Positions 34,278-42,885 of a stretch of DNA of 49,907 bases are shown piece by piece (positions within the stretch are counted from its first letter, which is position 1; every line of letters begins with the position of its first letter). This DNA is from Bacteroidales bacterium. GTDB lineage: Bacteria > Bacteroidota > Bacteroidia > Bacteroidales > F082. The stretch covers positions 1-49,907 of the forward strand of contig JAKSMU010000013.1 of NCBI GenBank assembly GCA_024400455.1. Reading direction: 5' to 3'. The notes under the pieces are model-generated. The model saw only the letters and a program-made list of their open reading frames with translations. It did not search any database and had not been told where the DNA came from. The position numbers and the translations under genes were made by a program.

Positions 34278-35603
34278 ATGGCAGATGAAGTGAAAAAGAA
34301 AGAAAAAGGCAAAATTGCGTCTTGGGTCTCAGATAAAATCGGTGACGTAAGGGAATGGTACTACAAGGATGACAATAAGCTTCGTGTGGTTCGCTTTCCG
34401 GGGACAAAACTTCCGTTATTGGATGTAATCTTGGACTTTTTCAAGAATTTTACCAAAGGTCGTACTTTGGATCGTGCGGCAGGCGTGGCTTTCAATTTCT
34501 TCCTTGCCTTGTTTCCACTTATCTTGTTCTTTTTCACTCTGATACCTTATATTCCAATCCCGAATCTATATGAAAGGGTGATGTTGTTCCTTCAGACATC
34601 ATTTTTGCCTTCGGGGACTTTGAATTTTGTTACCGATACCATCGATGGCATCATGAATCAGCCTCACGATGGCTTGCTTTCGGTAAGTATCGTGTTGTGC
34701 TTGGTCTTTGGATCAAGCGGCGTGGTGGCTTTTTTCAATGGTTTCCGCAATGTGTATGCCGATTATCTTCGTGAAAAGAAACTCACGCTGAAGAGTTGGC
34801 TGCAGCAAAGGCTGTTTGCCATCATCATGTTGCTAATTCTCGGTGCGTTGATTGTCGTCTCCATCGTCTTGATTTCGGTCGGTGGCTTGGGCCTAAAGTT
34901 TTTGGTGACTGAAAGGATATTGAAAGGCGGGTTCGTCCTCTTCTTGTTCAACCTGCTTCGCTGGCTGGTCACGATATTTGCCTTGTGCTTTACCGTGGCA
35001 ACGCTTTATTATTTTGGCAATGTGAAGTTTAACGAGCAATACCGCAAGGAACTGAAACGTCCCGGAAAGAATGGGAATAAATTCCGCAATTTCGTCATTT
35101 TCAGTCCTGGATCAATTCTGACTACAGGTTTGTTTATTTTAGCCACGATAGGTTTCAATATTTATATCTCCAATTTCTCGCGCTATAACGCCTTGTACGG
35201 TTCCATTGGAACGCTTATCATCTTGCTGATGTGGATTTGGATTCTTGCCATCGTCATTTTGGCTGGCAACGACTTGAATTCAGGAATCCGCCGTGAGACG
35301 GACAGACTCAGCGTCGATGAAGATGAAGTCAGGAAAAAGGAGATTGTTATCAAGGATTTAAAGAAACGCATTGATGTGTTTTCGCGTGAAAATGAGGACC
35401 GTGACAGAAGAATAGCCAATTTGCAGAATGTGATAAGGGAGAGACAGGAACTCATCGATAAACTGAACGAGGAAAAGAAAGATTGCAATCTTATCATTAA
35501 GGCTTACAGTGCTTTCGTAAAGCAAGAACTCGAAGGCGCTTCTTCCGGCAGCGAAAACCAAAACGATAATACAACATCTGATTCCGAAGAACAGGCGCAT
35601 TGA
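34278..35603 (+). CDS. YihY/BrkB-family inner membrane protein
   Basis: A 441-residue YihY/virulence-factor BrkB-type membrane protein (formerly called ribonuclease BN in error). Features: a charged N-terminal region (1-45), the family motif GRTLDRAAGVAFNFFLALFP (61-80), about six membrane helices to residue 330, and the conserved loop SRYNALYGSIGTLIILLMWI (301-320). The tail (343-402) is a strongly charged probable coiled coil, ending in a low-complexity Ser/Asp/Gln tail. The family's transport or structural role is not settled. It is followed 16 bp later by the flippase gene, probably in one transcript. Confidence 0.88.
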   Translation: MADEVKKKEKGKIASWVSDKIGDVREWYYKDDNKLRVVRFPGTKLPLLDVILDFFKNFTKGRTLDRAAGVAFNFFLALFPLILFFFTLIPYIPIPNLYERVMLFLQTSFLPSGTLNFVTDTIDGIMNQPHDGLLSVSIVLCLVFGSSGVVAFFNGFRNVYADYLREKKLTLKSWLQQRLFAIIMLLILGALIVVSIVLISVGGLGLKFLVTERILKGGFVLFLFNLLRWLVTIFALCFTVATLYYFGNVKFNEQYRKELKRPGKNGNKFRNFVIFSPGSILTTGLFILATIGFNIYISNFSRYNALYGSIGTLIILLMWIWILAIVILAGNDLNSGIRRETDRLSVDEDEVRKKEIVIKDLKKRIDVFSRENEDRDRRIANLQNVIRERQELIDKLNEEKKDCNLIIKAYSAFVKQELEGASSGSENQNDNTTSDSEEQAH

Positions 35604-35619
35604 TTGCGTTAATTTAAAA

Positions 35620-37146
35620 ATGGGCATCGTAGCACGACAGAGCATCAAAGGCACCTTGGCCACCTATTTGGGTGTTGCAGTGGGTATTGTCACCACTTTC
35701 TTCATCCAGACCAAGGCTTTGACAGCCGATGAAATAGGACTCATCGACGTGTTGCTCCAGTGTGCCTTGCTGTTTTCGGGTATCGCTCAGCTGGGCACCA
35801 ATTCGTCGGCAATGCGCTATTATCCGCATTTCAAGGACGAAGCCCATCGCGACCATGGCTTTTTCGGCTGGACCTTGCTGGTTCCGCTTGTAGGCTTTTC
35901 CGTTTTCCTGTTCGTTTTCCTGCTTTTCAAAAATTCGATAGTCGGTTATTTTACGAAAGATTCAACGGCTTTTGGCGAGTATGTTTATTTCGTCATTCCG
36001 TTGGCGCTTTTTATGCTCTATATTTCTGTTTTTGAGACTAATAGCAATTTGCTGTTGCGTATTTCGGTGCCGAAATTCATCCGTGAGGTCGGACTGCGTG
36101 TGATGACTTTGGCAGTCTATCTGCTTTATTTCTACAAAGTGCTCAGTTTCAGAGGTGTTGTTGTTTCATTTTGCGTTTTCTATGGTTTTTCCACATTGGT
36201 TAACATCATTTATCTGCTGTCGCTGCAAAGGGTGTCGTTCAGAATTGAAAAGGGTTTTGTGAAGAAGGAACTGAAGCGCGATTTCCTGTTTTACACTGCG
36301 TTTATGATTACTGCGGCATTGGCTGGAAATGTGATTCCTATGCTGAGCAAGTTTTTTGTGGCGGGCGAAGTGAGCTTCCATTTGGCGGGCGTGTTCACCA
36401 TTGCCACCAACATTGCTGCTGTGGTTGAGATGCCTTATCGTTCGTTAGGCGCCATTTCGCGTCCTCATATCTCCGAAGCCATGGCAAAACAGGATGTGAA
36501 ACAGGCTGATTCGTTGTGCAAGAATGTGGCGTTGCATCAGTATATGGCTGGTGCTTTCGTCTTTTTTGTCATTTGGACGAACATCGATTTGCTTTTCGGA
36601 ATCCTGCCTAATGGCGAAGTCTATAGCGTAGGCAAATGGGCCGTGCTGCTGCTTTGCATCGGAAGGTTGATATATTCCACTTTTGGTATTACGACGACTG
36701 TGCTGAGCTATTCCAAATACTATTATTATTCGCTGATTTTCACCATTCTGCTGACTTTGATGTCGTTTTTCATGAACTGGTATTTCGTGCCGAAATGGGA
36801 CATCAACGGTGGTGCTTTGGCATACACCTTGTCATACATTGTCTATTTCGTCATGCTTTTGGCTTTCATCAAATGGAAAATCGGAGTTTCTCCGTTGACG
36901 AAAAAGATGTTTACCGTTTCGGCTGTCATTTTGGTGCTGTTTGGCCTGAATTGGATATGGACAATTACTCTGACACCATGGTTTGCCGGTCTTTTTGCTA
37001 AACCGATTTTTGGCCTCTTGATTGATGGCGCAATAAAAACCGTCGTCTTCCTGATACTTGGAATGACGACGGTCTATAAACTGAAAATCTCAATGTCTGT
37101 CAATGATTTGATTGACAATGGATTGAAAAGGCTTCATCTGAAATAA
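35620..37146 (+). CDS. Polysaccharide biosynthesis flippase (Wzx/MATE-like)
   Basis: A 508-residue membrane protein with about 12-14 predicted helices. The start (RQSIKGTLATYLGVAVGIVT) resembles oligosaccharide flippases of the MOP superfamily, which move lipid-linked sugars across the inner membrane for LPS or capsule assembly. Further family-like features are the polar start of helix 1, the FIQTKALTADEIGL segment and the NGGALAYTLSYIVYF helix near residue 395. It lies 16 bp after the YihY-type gene. Its stop abuts the stop of the convergent next gene with no bases between. Confidence 0.85.
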   Translation: MGIVARQSIKGTLATYLGVAVGIVTTFFIQTKALTADEIGLIDVLLQCALLFSGIAQLGTNSSAMRYYPHFKDEAHRDHGFFGWTLLVPLVGFSVFLFVFLLFKNSIVGYFTKDSTAFGEYVYFVIPLALFMLYISVFETNSNLLLRISVPKFIREVGLRVMTLAVYLLYFYKVLSFRGVVVSFCVFYGFSTLVNIIYLLSLQRVSFRIEKGFVKKELKRDFLFYTAFMITAALAGNVIPMLSKFFVAGEVSFHLAGVFTIATNIAAVVEMPYRSLGAISRPHISEAMAKQDVKQADSLCKNVALHQYMAGAFVFFVIWTNIDLLFGILPNGEVYSVGKWAVLLLCIGRLIYSTFGITTTVLSYSKYYYYSLIFTILLTLMSFFMNWYFVPKWDINGGALAYTLSYIVYFVMLLAFIKWKIGVSPLTKKMFTVSAVILVLFGLNWIWTITLTPWFAGLFAKPIFGLLIDGAIKTVVFLILGMTTVYKLKISMSVNDLIDNGLKRLHLK

Positions 37147-39528
37147 TCATTCCACCTCAATCCGTCTTGTGCATGAACCCTCTTTGGTTTGGATGCGAAT
37201 CACATACAGGCCTTTGCCGAATCGGGTCATGTCGATGGTTGTCGTGTCAGCTTCAAGTTCAATGTCGGTGACAACTTGACCTAAGGTGTTGATTACCGTG
37301 ATACGTTGCATTCCGGCAACTTCAATGTTGATGAAGCCGGAGGTCGGGTTTGGATAGATTTTTGCGTTGATGCTGCTCTCGTTGACGTCGAACGAACTCT
37401 TTACGTTTATGGTGAGGGTGTTATAGCCTTCACCGCAAGGGGAGTCGATGCCAACGCCAAGGGTGGCTTCGCCTTGATAGTCAGCATTCCAGGTGACGAT
37501 GGCGGTGCTGCCAAATCCGGCCACGGTTCCGGCTTGGTCGGGCAGAAGAATCCACTGATAGGATGTGCTGTTGCTGAAACCGGGTTGTGTGTAGACGCTG
37601 GTGGAGGTCAGGTAGGTGTCGACTTCAACGTCGCCTTCTATGGCTTGCATTTCTTCAAACGTCTCGATAGTGAGGTGGAGCGTGACGATGCTGTCGCAGC
37701 CCGTTGAAGAAGTGAAAGTCTGTTCGTAATCGCCGCTTTCGCCGTATTCCGTGCCGTTCCAGATGAAGCTGTCGCAAGTGTTAATCATGAACTCGTGGCT
37801 CGTCGAATGATTGATGGTGATGTGCTTTGTGACGATGCTGTCGCAGCCGTGTTGCGAGGTGAAGGCCTGCTCGTAATCGCCGCTTTGTGTATAGGTAATG
37901 TCGTTCCAAGTGTAGGAATCGCAGCTTGTGATGTTATAAGTGTCCGTGTAGCTTGGCCAGATGGTCAGATAGCAGGTGGCAACGCTGTCGCAACTGTTTG
38001 GCATTGGGAAGAATTGTTGGTAAGTGCCGCTTTCAGTGTAAGTCTCGTTGTTCCAAGTGTATGAGCCGCAGGTGGAGATTTCGAATGAACTTGTTGGGAA
38101 TTGCAAGACCGTGATTTGTACGGTGTTGCTGTAGACGGTTCCCAAAAAGTTGGAGACGAAATATCTCAGATACCAGCCGTTGTATGATTCGTCAAGGGCT
38201 TCGCCGTTGTAGACTTGAACATCGGTGAAGTTTTCGTCAGCTGCGATTTGCCATCCTTGGCGCGAAGCGTGCTGTGTGCTTGGGGCTTGAAGTTCGAGGC
38301 TTGAACCGGCGCAAATGGTTTCCGGCGTGATGATTTCGCCGACGATAGGCTGCAAGGCTCCTGGGTCGAAGTCGTGGATGGCTCGAACATGGGCGTTTGT
38401 TGTTTTGTTCGTTTTTTGGTAATATCCACCATAATAGATGGTAGATCCATAATCAACACACCAGGCGTTGTCTTCATCGCATTCGGTGCTGGTCCAGTAT
38501 AGGTCAGAATCCATCAACGAACCACCTGCCATATAGATGGAGTTCTCGATAAGGGGCAGTGCGCCGAATAATTTTGAGAGTTGTCCGGCTGATGGTAGAT
38601 ACCATCCGTTTTCGAAATCGACTTGGAAGGCGGCGTATGAACTGCCGCTTTGATAGTTGAGCAATGTCTCGGTGTTCCCAAAGCCATTGCTGTCATTCAG
38701 CAGGTTAAATATAATTTCGGGGTCGTGGTTGTTTAGTGGCGAATCGTCATGGTCGCCCCATGAGTACGTGGAAGGTGCATCGTCTAAGGCAACCATCCAG
38801 TATGCCTTTTCGTCGGGATTAAAATAGAAGACAATGCCTTCACTGCCGTCGTCGTTGACGATAAGTTCTCCGATAGGAATGCCGCTGCTGTTTGTGGTGA
38901 AGCTGCGTATCGACCTAACTCCTAAAATAGCAGGGTTGGAGGCCATCGTTTTGGTGTAGTTGCCCAAGTTGCCTTTTCTATTCATGTCGTGCATGTGGTA
39001 GGGGGTACGTTCGGTCGAAGTCCAATAATTGTCGGTGTTGTCAAATAATGCTGTGCCCCCCACGGCGGTAAGTGAACTGTTGATGGTAAGGATGTTGTTG
39101 TAGAGCAATCGCAGTTCGCCTGCTCCGGGAATGTACCAGCCATTGTCGAAATCGGTGCACCATACTGCGGGATAGTAGTAAGAACCGCCATACATGCCTC
39201 TCAAGGCTTCGGTGTTCGAGTATCCATCGAAATCATAGATTGCCTTGCGCGACTCTTCGATGTCGGTTATAGGGAAATCCACGCCGTAACCTCCATATTG
39301 GATGTCGGTGGCGTCGTCGTATAGGTTGACGGCTAAGCCATTCAATCCTGATGGGTCAAGGTAGTAAACTACACCCATGGCGGTCTTCCCCGATGATGGG
39401 AATTCGCTGACGCTAATGGTGCTTCCATCGGTGCAAAGGATGTCGCCAATGTGAACTGTCTGTTGTGCTGACAGCAAAATAGGTAATGTCAGCAACAGTG
39501 AAAGGATAAAGTTCTTTGTCTTTTTCAT
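37147..39528 (-). CDS. Secreted protein with two DUF1566-like domains, GCDS repeats and T9SS sorting domain
   Basis: A 793-residue secreted protein. The frame is open 10 codons further upstream, but the start at 39528 gives a proper signal peptide (MKKTKNFILSLLLTLPILLS, cleavage near AQQ). Two copies of a domain follow (about 23-210 and 215-388). Each ends with a block like NGWYLPSAGQL, then YWTSTE, then VRAIHDF, which resembles the DUF1566/Lcl C-terminal class; that assignment is tentative. Then come an Ig-like segment (400-480), three repeats with CxSYTWN and CDS motifs (about 484-622), another Ig-like segment, and the CTD from YPNPTSG (725). A promoter box lies 27 bp upstream. Likely a PorU/PorV substrate on the surface; ligand or activity unknown. 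The two genes upstream together match most of this protein. Confidence 0.75.
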   Translation of the reverse strand: MKKTKNFILSLLLTLPILLSAQQTVHIGDILCTDGSTISVSEFPSSGKTAMGVVYYLDPSGLNGLAVNLYDDATDIQYGGYGVDFPITDIEESRKAIYDFDGYSNTEALRGMYGGSYYYPAVWCTDFDNGWYIPGAGELRLLYNNILTINSSLTAVGGTALFDNTDNYWTSTERTPYHMHDMNRKGNLGNYTKTMASNPAILGVRSIRSFTTNSSGIPIGELIVNDDGSEGIVFYFNPDEKAYWMVALDDAPSTYSWGDHDDSPLNNHDPEIIFNLLNDSNGFGNTETLLNYQSGSSYAAFQVDFENGWYLPSAGQLSKLFGALPLIENSIYMAGGSLMDSDLYWTSTECDEDNAWCVDYGSTIYYGGYYQKTNKTTNAHVRAIHDFDPGALQPIVGEIITPETICAGSSLELQAPSTQHASRQGWQIAADENFTDVQVYNGEALDESYNGWYLRYFVSNFLGTVYSNTVQITVLQFPTSSFEISTCGSYTWNNETYTESGTYQQFFPMPNSCDSVATCYLTIWPSYTDTYNITSCDSYTWNDITYTQSGDYEQAFTSQHGCDSIVTKHITINHSTSHEFMINTCDSFIWNGTEYGESGDYEQTFTSSTGCDSIVTLHLTIETFEEMQAIEGDVEVDTYLTSTSVYTQPGFSNSTSYQWILLPDQAGTVAGFGSTAIVTWNADYQGEATLGVGIDSPCGEGYNTLTINVKSSFDVNESSINAKIYPNPTSGFINIEVAGMQRITVINTLGQVVTDIELEADTTTIDMTRFGKGLYVIRIQTKEGSCTRRIEVE
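37663..38079 (-). repeat. Three protein-level GCDS repeats in the 793-residue protein
   Basis: Residues 484-622 hold three units of about 48-50 residues. Each has a Cys-x-Ser-(Y/F)-(T/I)-W-N start, a (S/Q)SG-(T/D)-Y middle and a (S/G)CDS-(I/V) end. The same kind of unit recurs in the three large PKD proteins at 19-27 kb. Confidence 0.7.
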
Positions 39529-39555
39529 AGTGCTATATTTTGTTAATGAATGGTG

Positions 39556-39563
39556 CAAAGTTA
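39556..39563 (-). promoter_or_regulatory. Promoter -7 box for the 793-residue protein gene
   Basis: Minus-strand TAACTTTG fits TAnnTTTG, 27 bases before the chosen ATG at 39528. It supports that start over the ATG at 39558, which would lie at the box itself. Confidence 0.55.
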
Positions 39564-39601
39564 GTGTTTTTCTGATAAGAAATAAAAAAACAGGAAAATA
39601 A

Positions 39602-40972
39602 TTATGGTTCCCATTTCACCACTTTCCGTGTAATGGTGTAATTGTTGTTGGCAATGCGCACCAAATACATGGCTCCGGCTTTATACTTCAAGGAATAAGG
39701 CACATCGGTTCCGTTGACTACGGCATCGGCCTTCAGAGTGTCGATGAGCCTGCCCGTGACATCGAAAATCTGGATGACGCAATCGCCTTTCATGCCCCAC
39801 AGCCTGATGGTGAAATCGGCACGGGTAGGGTTGGGGAAGATGATGAGGTCGGGCAACAAATCGTGGTGGATGACAAGATGCCGCTCCGAAACGCCACATT
39901 CCGAATGGACTTTCAGCGTCAGCGTTCCGACTCCGTTGCTTCGAATGCCAAGGGTGCAACTTGGCGACTGAGATGAACTGCTGAGGGTCCAGTCCGGATT
40001 GTCGATGCTCCAATCGTAAAGGTAAGCACCTTCTACAGGTTCGATGAAATAGTCGAATTCGCCAAAATCGGTGTAATAATAATGTGTTTCGCCTTGGATT
40101 TCGCCGATGAAAGGAGCAGGCAGAATGTTGATTTGTATAATGTTGCTGTAAACGGTTCCAAATTCGTTGGAAGCAAAATACCTTATAAACCATCCGTCGA
40201 ATGAAAAATCAATGTTTTGACCATTGTAGGCAATTGGTTCGGTGAAGTTCTCGTCAGATGAAATCTGCCAGCCTTGAGAATCAGCAAATTGTGTTGTGGG
40301 AACTTGAAGATGTAATGGTTCGCCTTCGCAAAAACTGTCAGGAATATTGATGTCGGCAATGGTAGGAGCTTTTGAGAAAATAATATTTCTTACAGCTCGG
40401 AAACAGGCACTTTCGTTTTTGTAATGGGTCTCAAACTGACCACCCCAGTCATGGCTGCTATTACCGAAATCGACAGCCCAGACTTGTGCAGAATACGATG
40501 CCTCAGAACTTGAAAAATAAGGTTTTAGTTGTAGTCTAGAGCCTCCAGCAAGTGATAGTTTGTCATTAACTTTGTCTAAAACACTGCAAAGTTTCATCAA
40601 TTGTCCTGCGGTTGGGATATACCATCCTTTTTCATAGTCAACGATTCCGGCTCCGTATGAGGCTGAATAACCATTGCTGAAATGATATCCTCTGATTAAA
40701 CCAGTGTTGGCAAAACCATCGATTTCTTCAAGAAGTTCGTTTGGAAGACTGTGACTGTTGATGTTAGTTATGTGGTCTGATAGTCCCCAATTATTAGTCT
40801 GCAAATCTGATAGGGCAACCATCCAACCGTCGGTGCGGTCTGCGTTTATATAGAACACAATGCCCTTACTGCCGTCGGAGTTTGTGACTAAGTCGCCGAT
40901 TTTGAAATTCTGGGCGAAGATGAGCGCTGGTGTAGTTAATATTAAAACTAGGATGAAAAGGAAATGTTTCAT
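39602..40972 (-). CDS. Secreted protein with one DUF1566-like domain and T9SS sorting domain
   Basis: A 456-residue secreted protein with a signal peptide (MKHFLFILVLILTTPALIFA). One DUF1566-like domain follows (about 22-200; GWYIPTAGQL, then YFSSSE, then FRAVRNI) that aligns with the second domain of the 793-residue protein. The matching Ig-like segment comes next (GWQISSDENFTEP, SNEFGTVYSN), then a second Ig-like segment and a CTD from IFPNPTRADF. It lacks the GCDS repeats. It starts 12 bp after the stop of the 206-residue gene and is probably translated from the same mRNA. Expected to be a T9SS substrate; function unknown. Confidence 0.72.
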   Translation of the reverse strand: MKHFLFILVLILTTPALIFAQNFKIGDLVTNSDGSKGIVFYINADRTDGWMVALSDLQTNNWGLSDHITNINSHSLPNELLEEIDGFANTGLIRGYHFSNGYSASYGAGIVDYEKGWYIPTAGQLMKLCSVLDKVNDKLSLAGGSRLQLKPYFSSSEASYSAQVWAVDFGNSSHDWGGQFETHYKNESACFRAVRNIIFSKAPTIADINIPDSFCEGEPLHLQVPTTQFADSQGWQISSDENFTEPIAYNGQNIDFSFDGWFIRYFASNEFGTVYSNIIQINILPAPFIGEIQGETHYYYTDFGEFDYFIEPVEGAYLYDWSIDNPDWTLSSSSQSPSCTLGIRSNGVGTLTLKVHSECGVSERHLVIHHDLLPDLIIFPNPTRADFTIRLWGMKGDCVIQIFDVTGRLIDTLKADAVVNGTDVPYSLKYKAGAMYLVRIANNNYTITRKVVKWEP

Positions 40973-40984
40973 GATGATTTGTTT

Positions 40985-41605
40985 TTAGAAAGTTCTGACA
41001 GCGCGAACGTAAAAATCGTGTGATACTTTTTTGCTATGCCCTTCTGAGCCAAGATAATTGATGTCCCAAGCGCCTTCGCTATCGCATTCAGTGGAAGCCC
41101 AAATCCACCAGTTGGAAGAAAGAATAAAAGGCTCACCGCTGACAGTGTTAAGCGATTGGTTGATTTCGGGTATGTAACCGTAAAGTTGCCGGATTTGTCC
41201 AGCCGCAGGGAGATACCATCCGTTGTCGAAATCAACAGCCCAGGCTGCTGGAAAAACCGAAGCATTGCTGTAATTTCTGATGATTTTAGTGTTGTTATAA
41301 CCGTCGGTGTCTTTGATGGCATCGCGGAATTTCCTGATGTTTGTCAATTCAGGAACATCGATGTACTGATAGCACCAAGGTGTTTTTCCTTGGTATTCCA
41401 AATGGACAGCCCATCCGTGCTGTTCGGAATCATCGACGTAAAACACCACACCCAAAGCAGTTTTGCCCGATGAGGCAAATTCGTTAATACTAACGGTGCT
41501 CCCGTCGGTGCAAAGGATGTCGCCGATGTTTACTGCCTGTTGTGCTGACAAAAACAGAGGTAATGCTATTAGCAATGAAATGATAAAGTTCTTTGTTTGT
41601 TTCAT
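40985..41605 (-). CDS. Secreted protein with a single DUF1566-like domain and no sorting domain
   Basis: A 206-residue protein that starts at 41605 with signal peptide MKQTKNFIISLLIALPLFLS. The open frame continues upstream to 41740, but the promoter box at 41630-41637 and the signal peptide argue for 41605. It aligns with domain 1 of the 793-residue protein, including the IGDILCTDGST and NGWYLPAAGQI blocks, and stops at VRAVRTF, exactly where domain 1 ends in that protein. It has no CTD, so by itself it should stay in the periplasm or leave by another route. Confidence 0.7.
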   Translation of the reverse strand: MKQTKNFIISLLIALPLFLSAQQAVNIGDILCTDGSTVSINEFASSGKTALGVVFYVDDSEQHGWAVHLEYQGKTPWCYQYIDVPELTNIRKFRDAIKDTDGYNNTKIIRNYSNASVFPAAWAVDFDNGWYLPAAGQIRQLYGYIPEINQSLNTVSGEPFILSSNWWIWASTECDSEGAWDINYLGSEGHSKKVSHDFYVRAVRTF

Positions 41606-41629
41606 GGTAGAAATCATCTTAAAGTTGTG

Positions 41630-41637
41630 CAAATATA
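41630..41637 (-). promoter_or_regulatory. Promoter -7 box for the 206/456-residue gene pair
   Basis: Minus-strand TATATTTG preceding GCAC, an exact TAnnTTTG match 25 bases before the ATG at 41605. It is the divergent partner of the box at 41668-41675. Confidence 0.6.
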
Positions 41638-41667
41638 GTATTATTCTAAGAATGACATGTTTTTTTT

Positions 41668-41675
41668 TATTTTTG
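41668..41675 (+). promoter_or_regulatory. Promoter -7 box for the GT4 glycosyltransferase gene
   Basis: TATTTTTG ends only 4 bases before an ATG at 41680. Transcription would start at or after that ATG, so the in-frame ATG at 41695 is the more likely start codon. Confidence 0.6.
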
Positions 41676-41694
41676 CACCATGAAATTGAATGAT

Positions 41695-42864
41695 ATGAAA
41701 GTATTGATGTTGTTGGATCATGTTTTTCCGCCCGATACACGGGTGGAAAACGAAATCAAGGCATTAGCTTTTGCCGGTAATGAAGTGCATATTGCTTGTC
41801 TTCAACAGCAAGGGAAACCTCTTGTGGAGCAAACTGAAAATTGTGTGATTCACAGGTTCCCAATTTCAAAGCTTGTTTACAAGTCAAGCGTGGCAGTGCT
41901 AAAATTCCCGATGTATTTCAATTTTTGGCGAAGGATAGTGAAAAGCCTTTTCAGAGAAAATCGCTTTGATGTGATACATGTTCATGATTTACCTTTGGCA
42001 AAAGTGGGGCTTGAGGCTAAAAGTAAATACGGATGCCGTTTTGTCCTAGATATGCATGAGAATTGGCCGGTCCTTTTACAATTGTCAACGCATACGAATA
42101 CAATTTTTGGGAGGCTCCTGTCGTCTAACAACCAATGGGTTAAGTACGAGGTGGAAATGTGCTCGAAGGCCGATAGGGTTATTGTTGTCGTAGATGAGGC
42201 AAAGGATCGGGTAAATGCTTTGGGCGTGTCCGCTGAAAAGATTTTTGTGGTCTCTAACACATTGAATGTTGAACAGTTTGACCCGATTGAAAGGACTGAC
42301 TTTGATACAAGACTTTTCCGGATGCTTTATGTTGGAGGAATCAACTATCATCGAGGAATCCAATATGTAGTCAAGGCTTTGGCAATCTTGAAAAGCCGTA
42401 AAATTGATGTGCATTTTGATTTGGTTGGTAACGGAAGTTATCTTGATAGTATCAAACAGTTGATCAAGGAACTCCAAGTCGAAGATATGGTGACCGTTCA
42501 TGGCTTTAAGCATTTTAGTCAGATTGTTGATGTGTACGAATCGGCAAGCGTGGCTCTGATTCCTCATATCAAGTCGGGACATACAGATAATACTATTCCG
42601 CATAAGATTTTCCAGTATTTGTATGCTGGAATCCCGATGGTCGTATCTGATTGCAATCCGTTGGAACGTATTGTGACAGAGACTAATAGTGGAATTGTAT
42701 ATCGTTATGACGATGCGAATGCTTTGGCGGAAACGATAGCATCACTGTATAACGATCGCAACCGTTTGTATGATTATGTGAAGGAAGGCCGTAAGGCTGT
42801 AATCGAAAGGTACAATTGGGCCGTTGATGGGAAGAACTTGTGTGAAATGTATCTGGGCCTGTAA
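41695..42864 (+). CDS. Glycosyltransferase family 4 protein
   Basis: Predicted GT-B fold, retaining glycosyltransferase (GT4), 389 residues. The N-terminal domain opens with KVLMLLDHVFPPDTRVENEI, which fits the acceptor-side domain, and contains DVIHVHDLPLA and LDMHENWP. The C-terminal nucleotide-sugar domain has MLYVGGINYHRGI, VTVHGFKHF and HKIFQYLYAGIPMVVSD, the usual place of the catalytic glutamate/phosphate contacts. I prefer the start at 41695 over 41680 because of the promoter position. It probably adds a sugar during LPS or capsule synthesis; donor and acceptor are not predictable. It runs convergent to the next gene with a 21-bp gap. Confidence 0.85.
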   Translation: MKVLMLLDHVFPPDTRVENEIKALAFAGNEVHIACLQQQGKPLVEQTENCVIHRFPISKLVYKSSVAVLKFPMYFNFWRRIVKSLFRENRFDVIHVHDLPLAKVGLEAKSKYGCRFVLDMHENWPVLLQLSTHTNTIFGRLLSSNNQWVKYEVEMCSKADRVIVVVDEAKDRVNALGVSAEKIFVVSNTLNVEQFDPIERTDFDTRLFRMLYVGGINYHRGIQYVVKALAILKSRKIDVHFDLVGNGSYLDSIKQLIKELQVEDMVTVHGFKHFSQIVDVYESASVALIPHIKSGHTDNTIPHKIFQYLYAGIPMVVSDCNPLERIVTETNSGIVYRYDDANALAETIASLYNDRNRLYDYVKEGRKAVIERYNWAVDGKNLCEMYLGL

Positions 42865-42885
42865 TAGGGCAGGTGAGTTTTTCCC

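Noticed and set aside
34278..35603. Ribonuclease BN annotation
   Set aside because: The historical name for YihY-type proteins is wrong; this is a multi-pass membrane protein with no nuclease motif.
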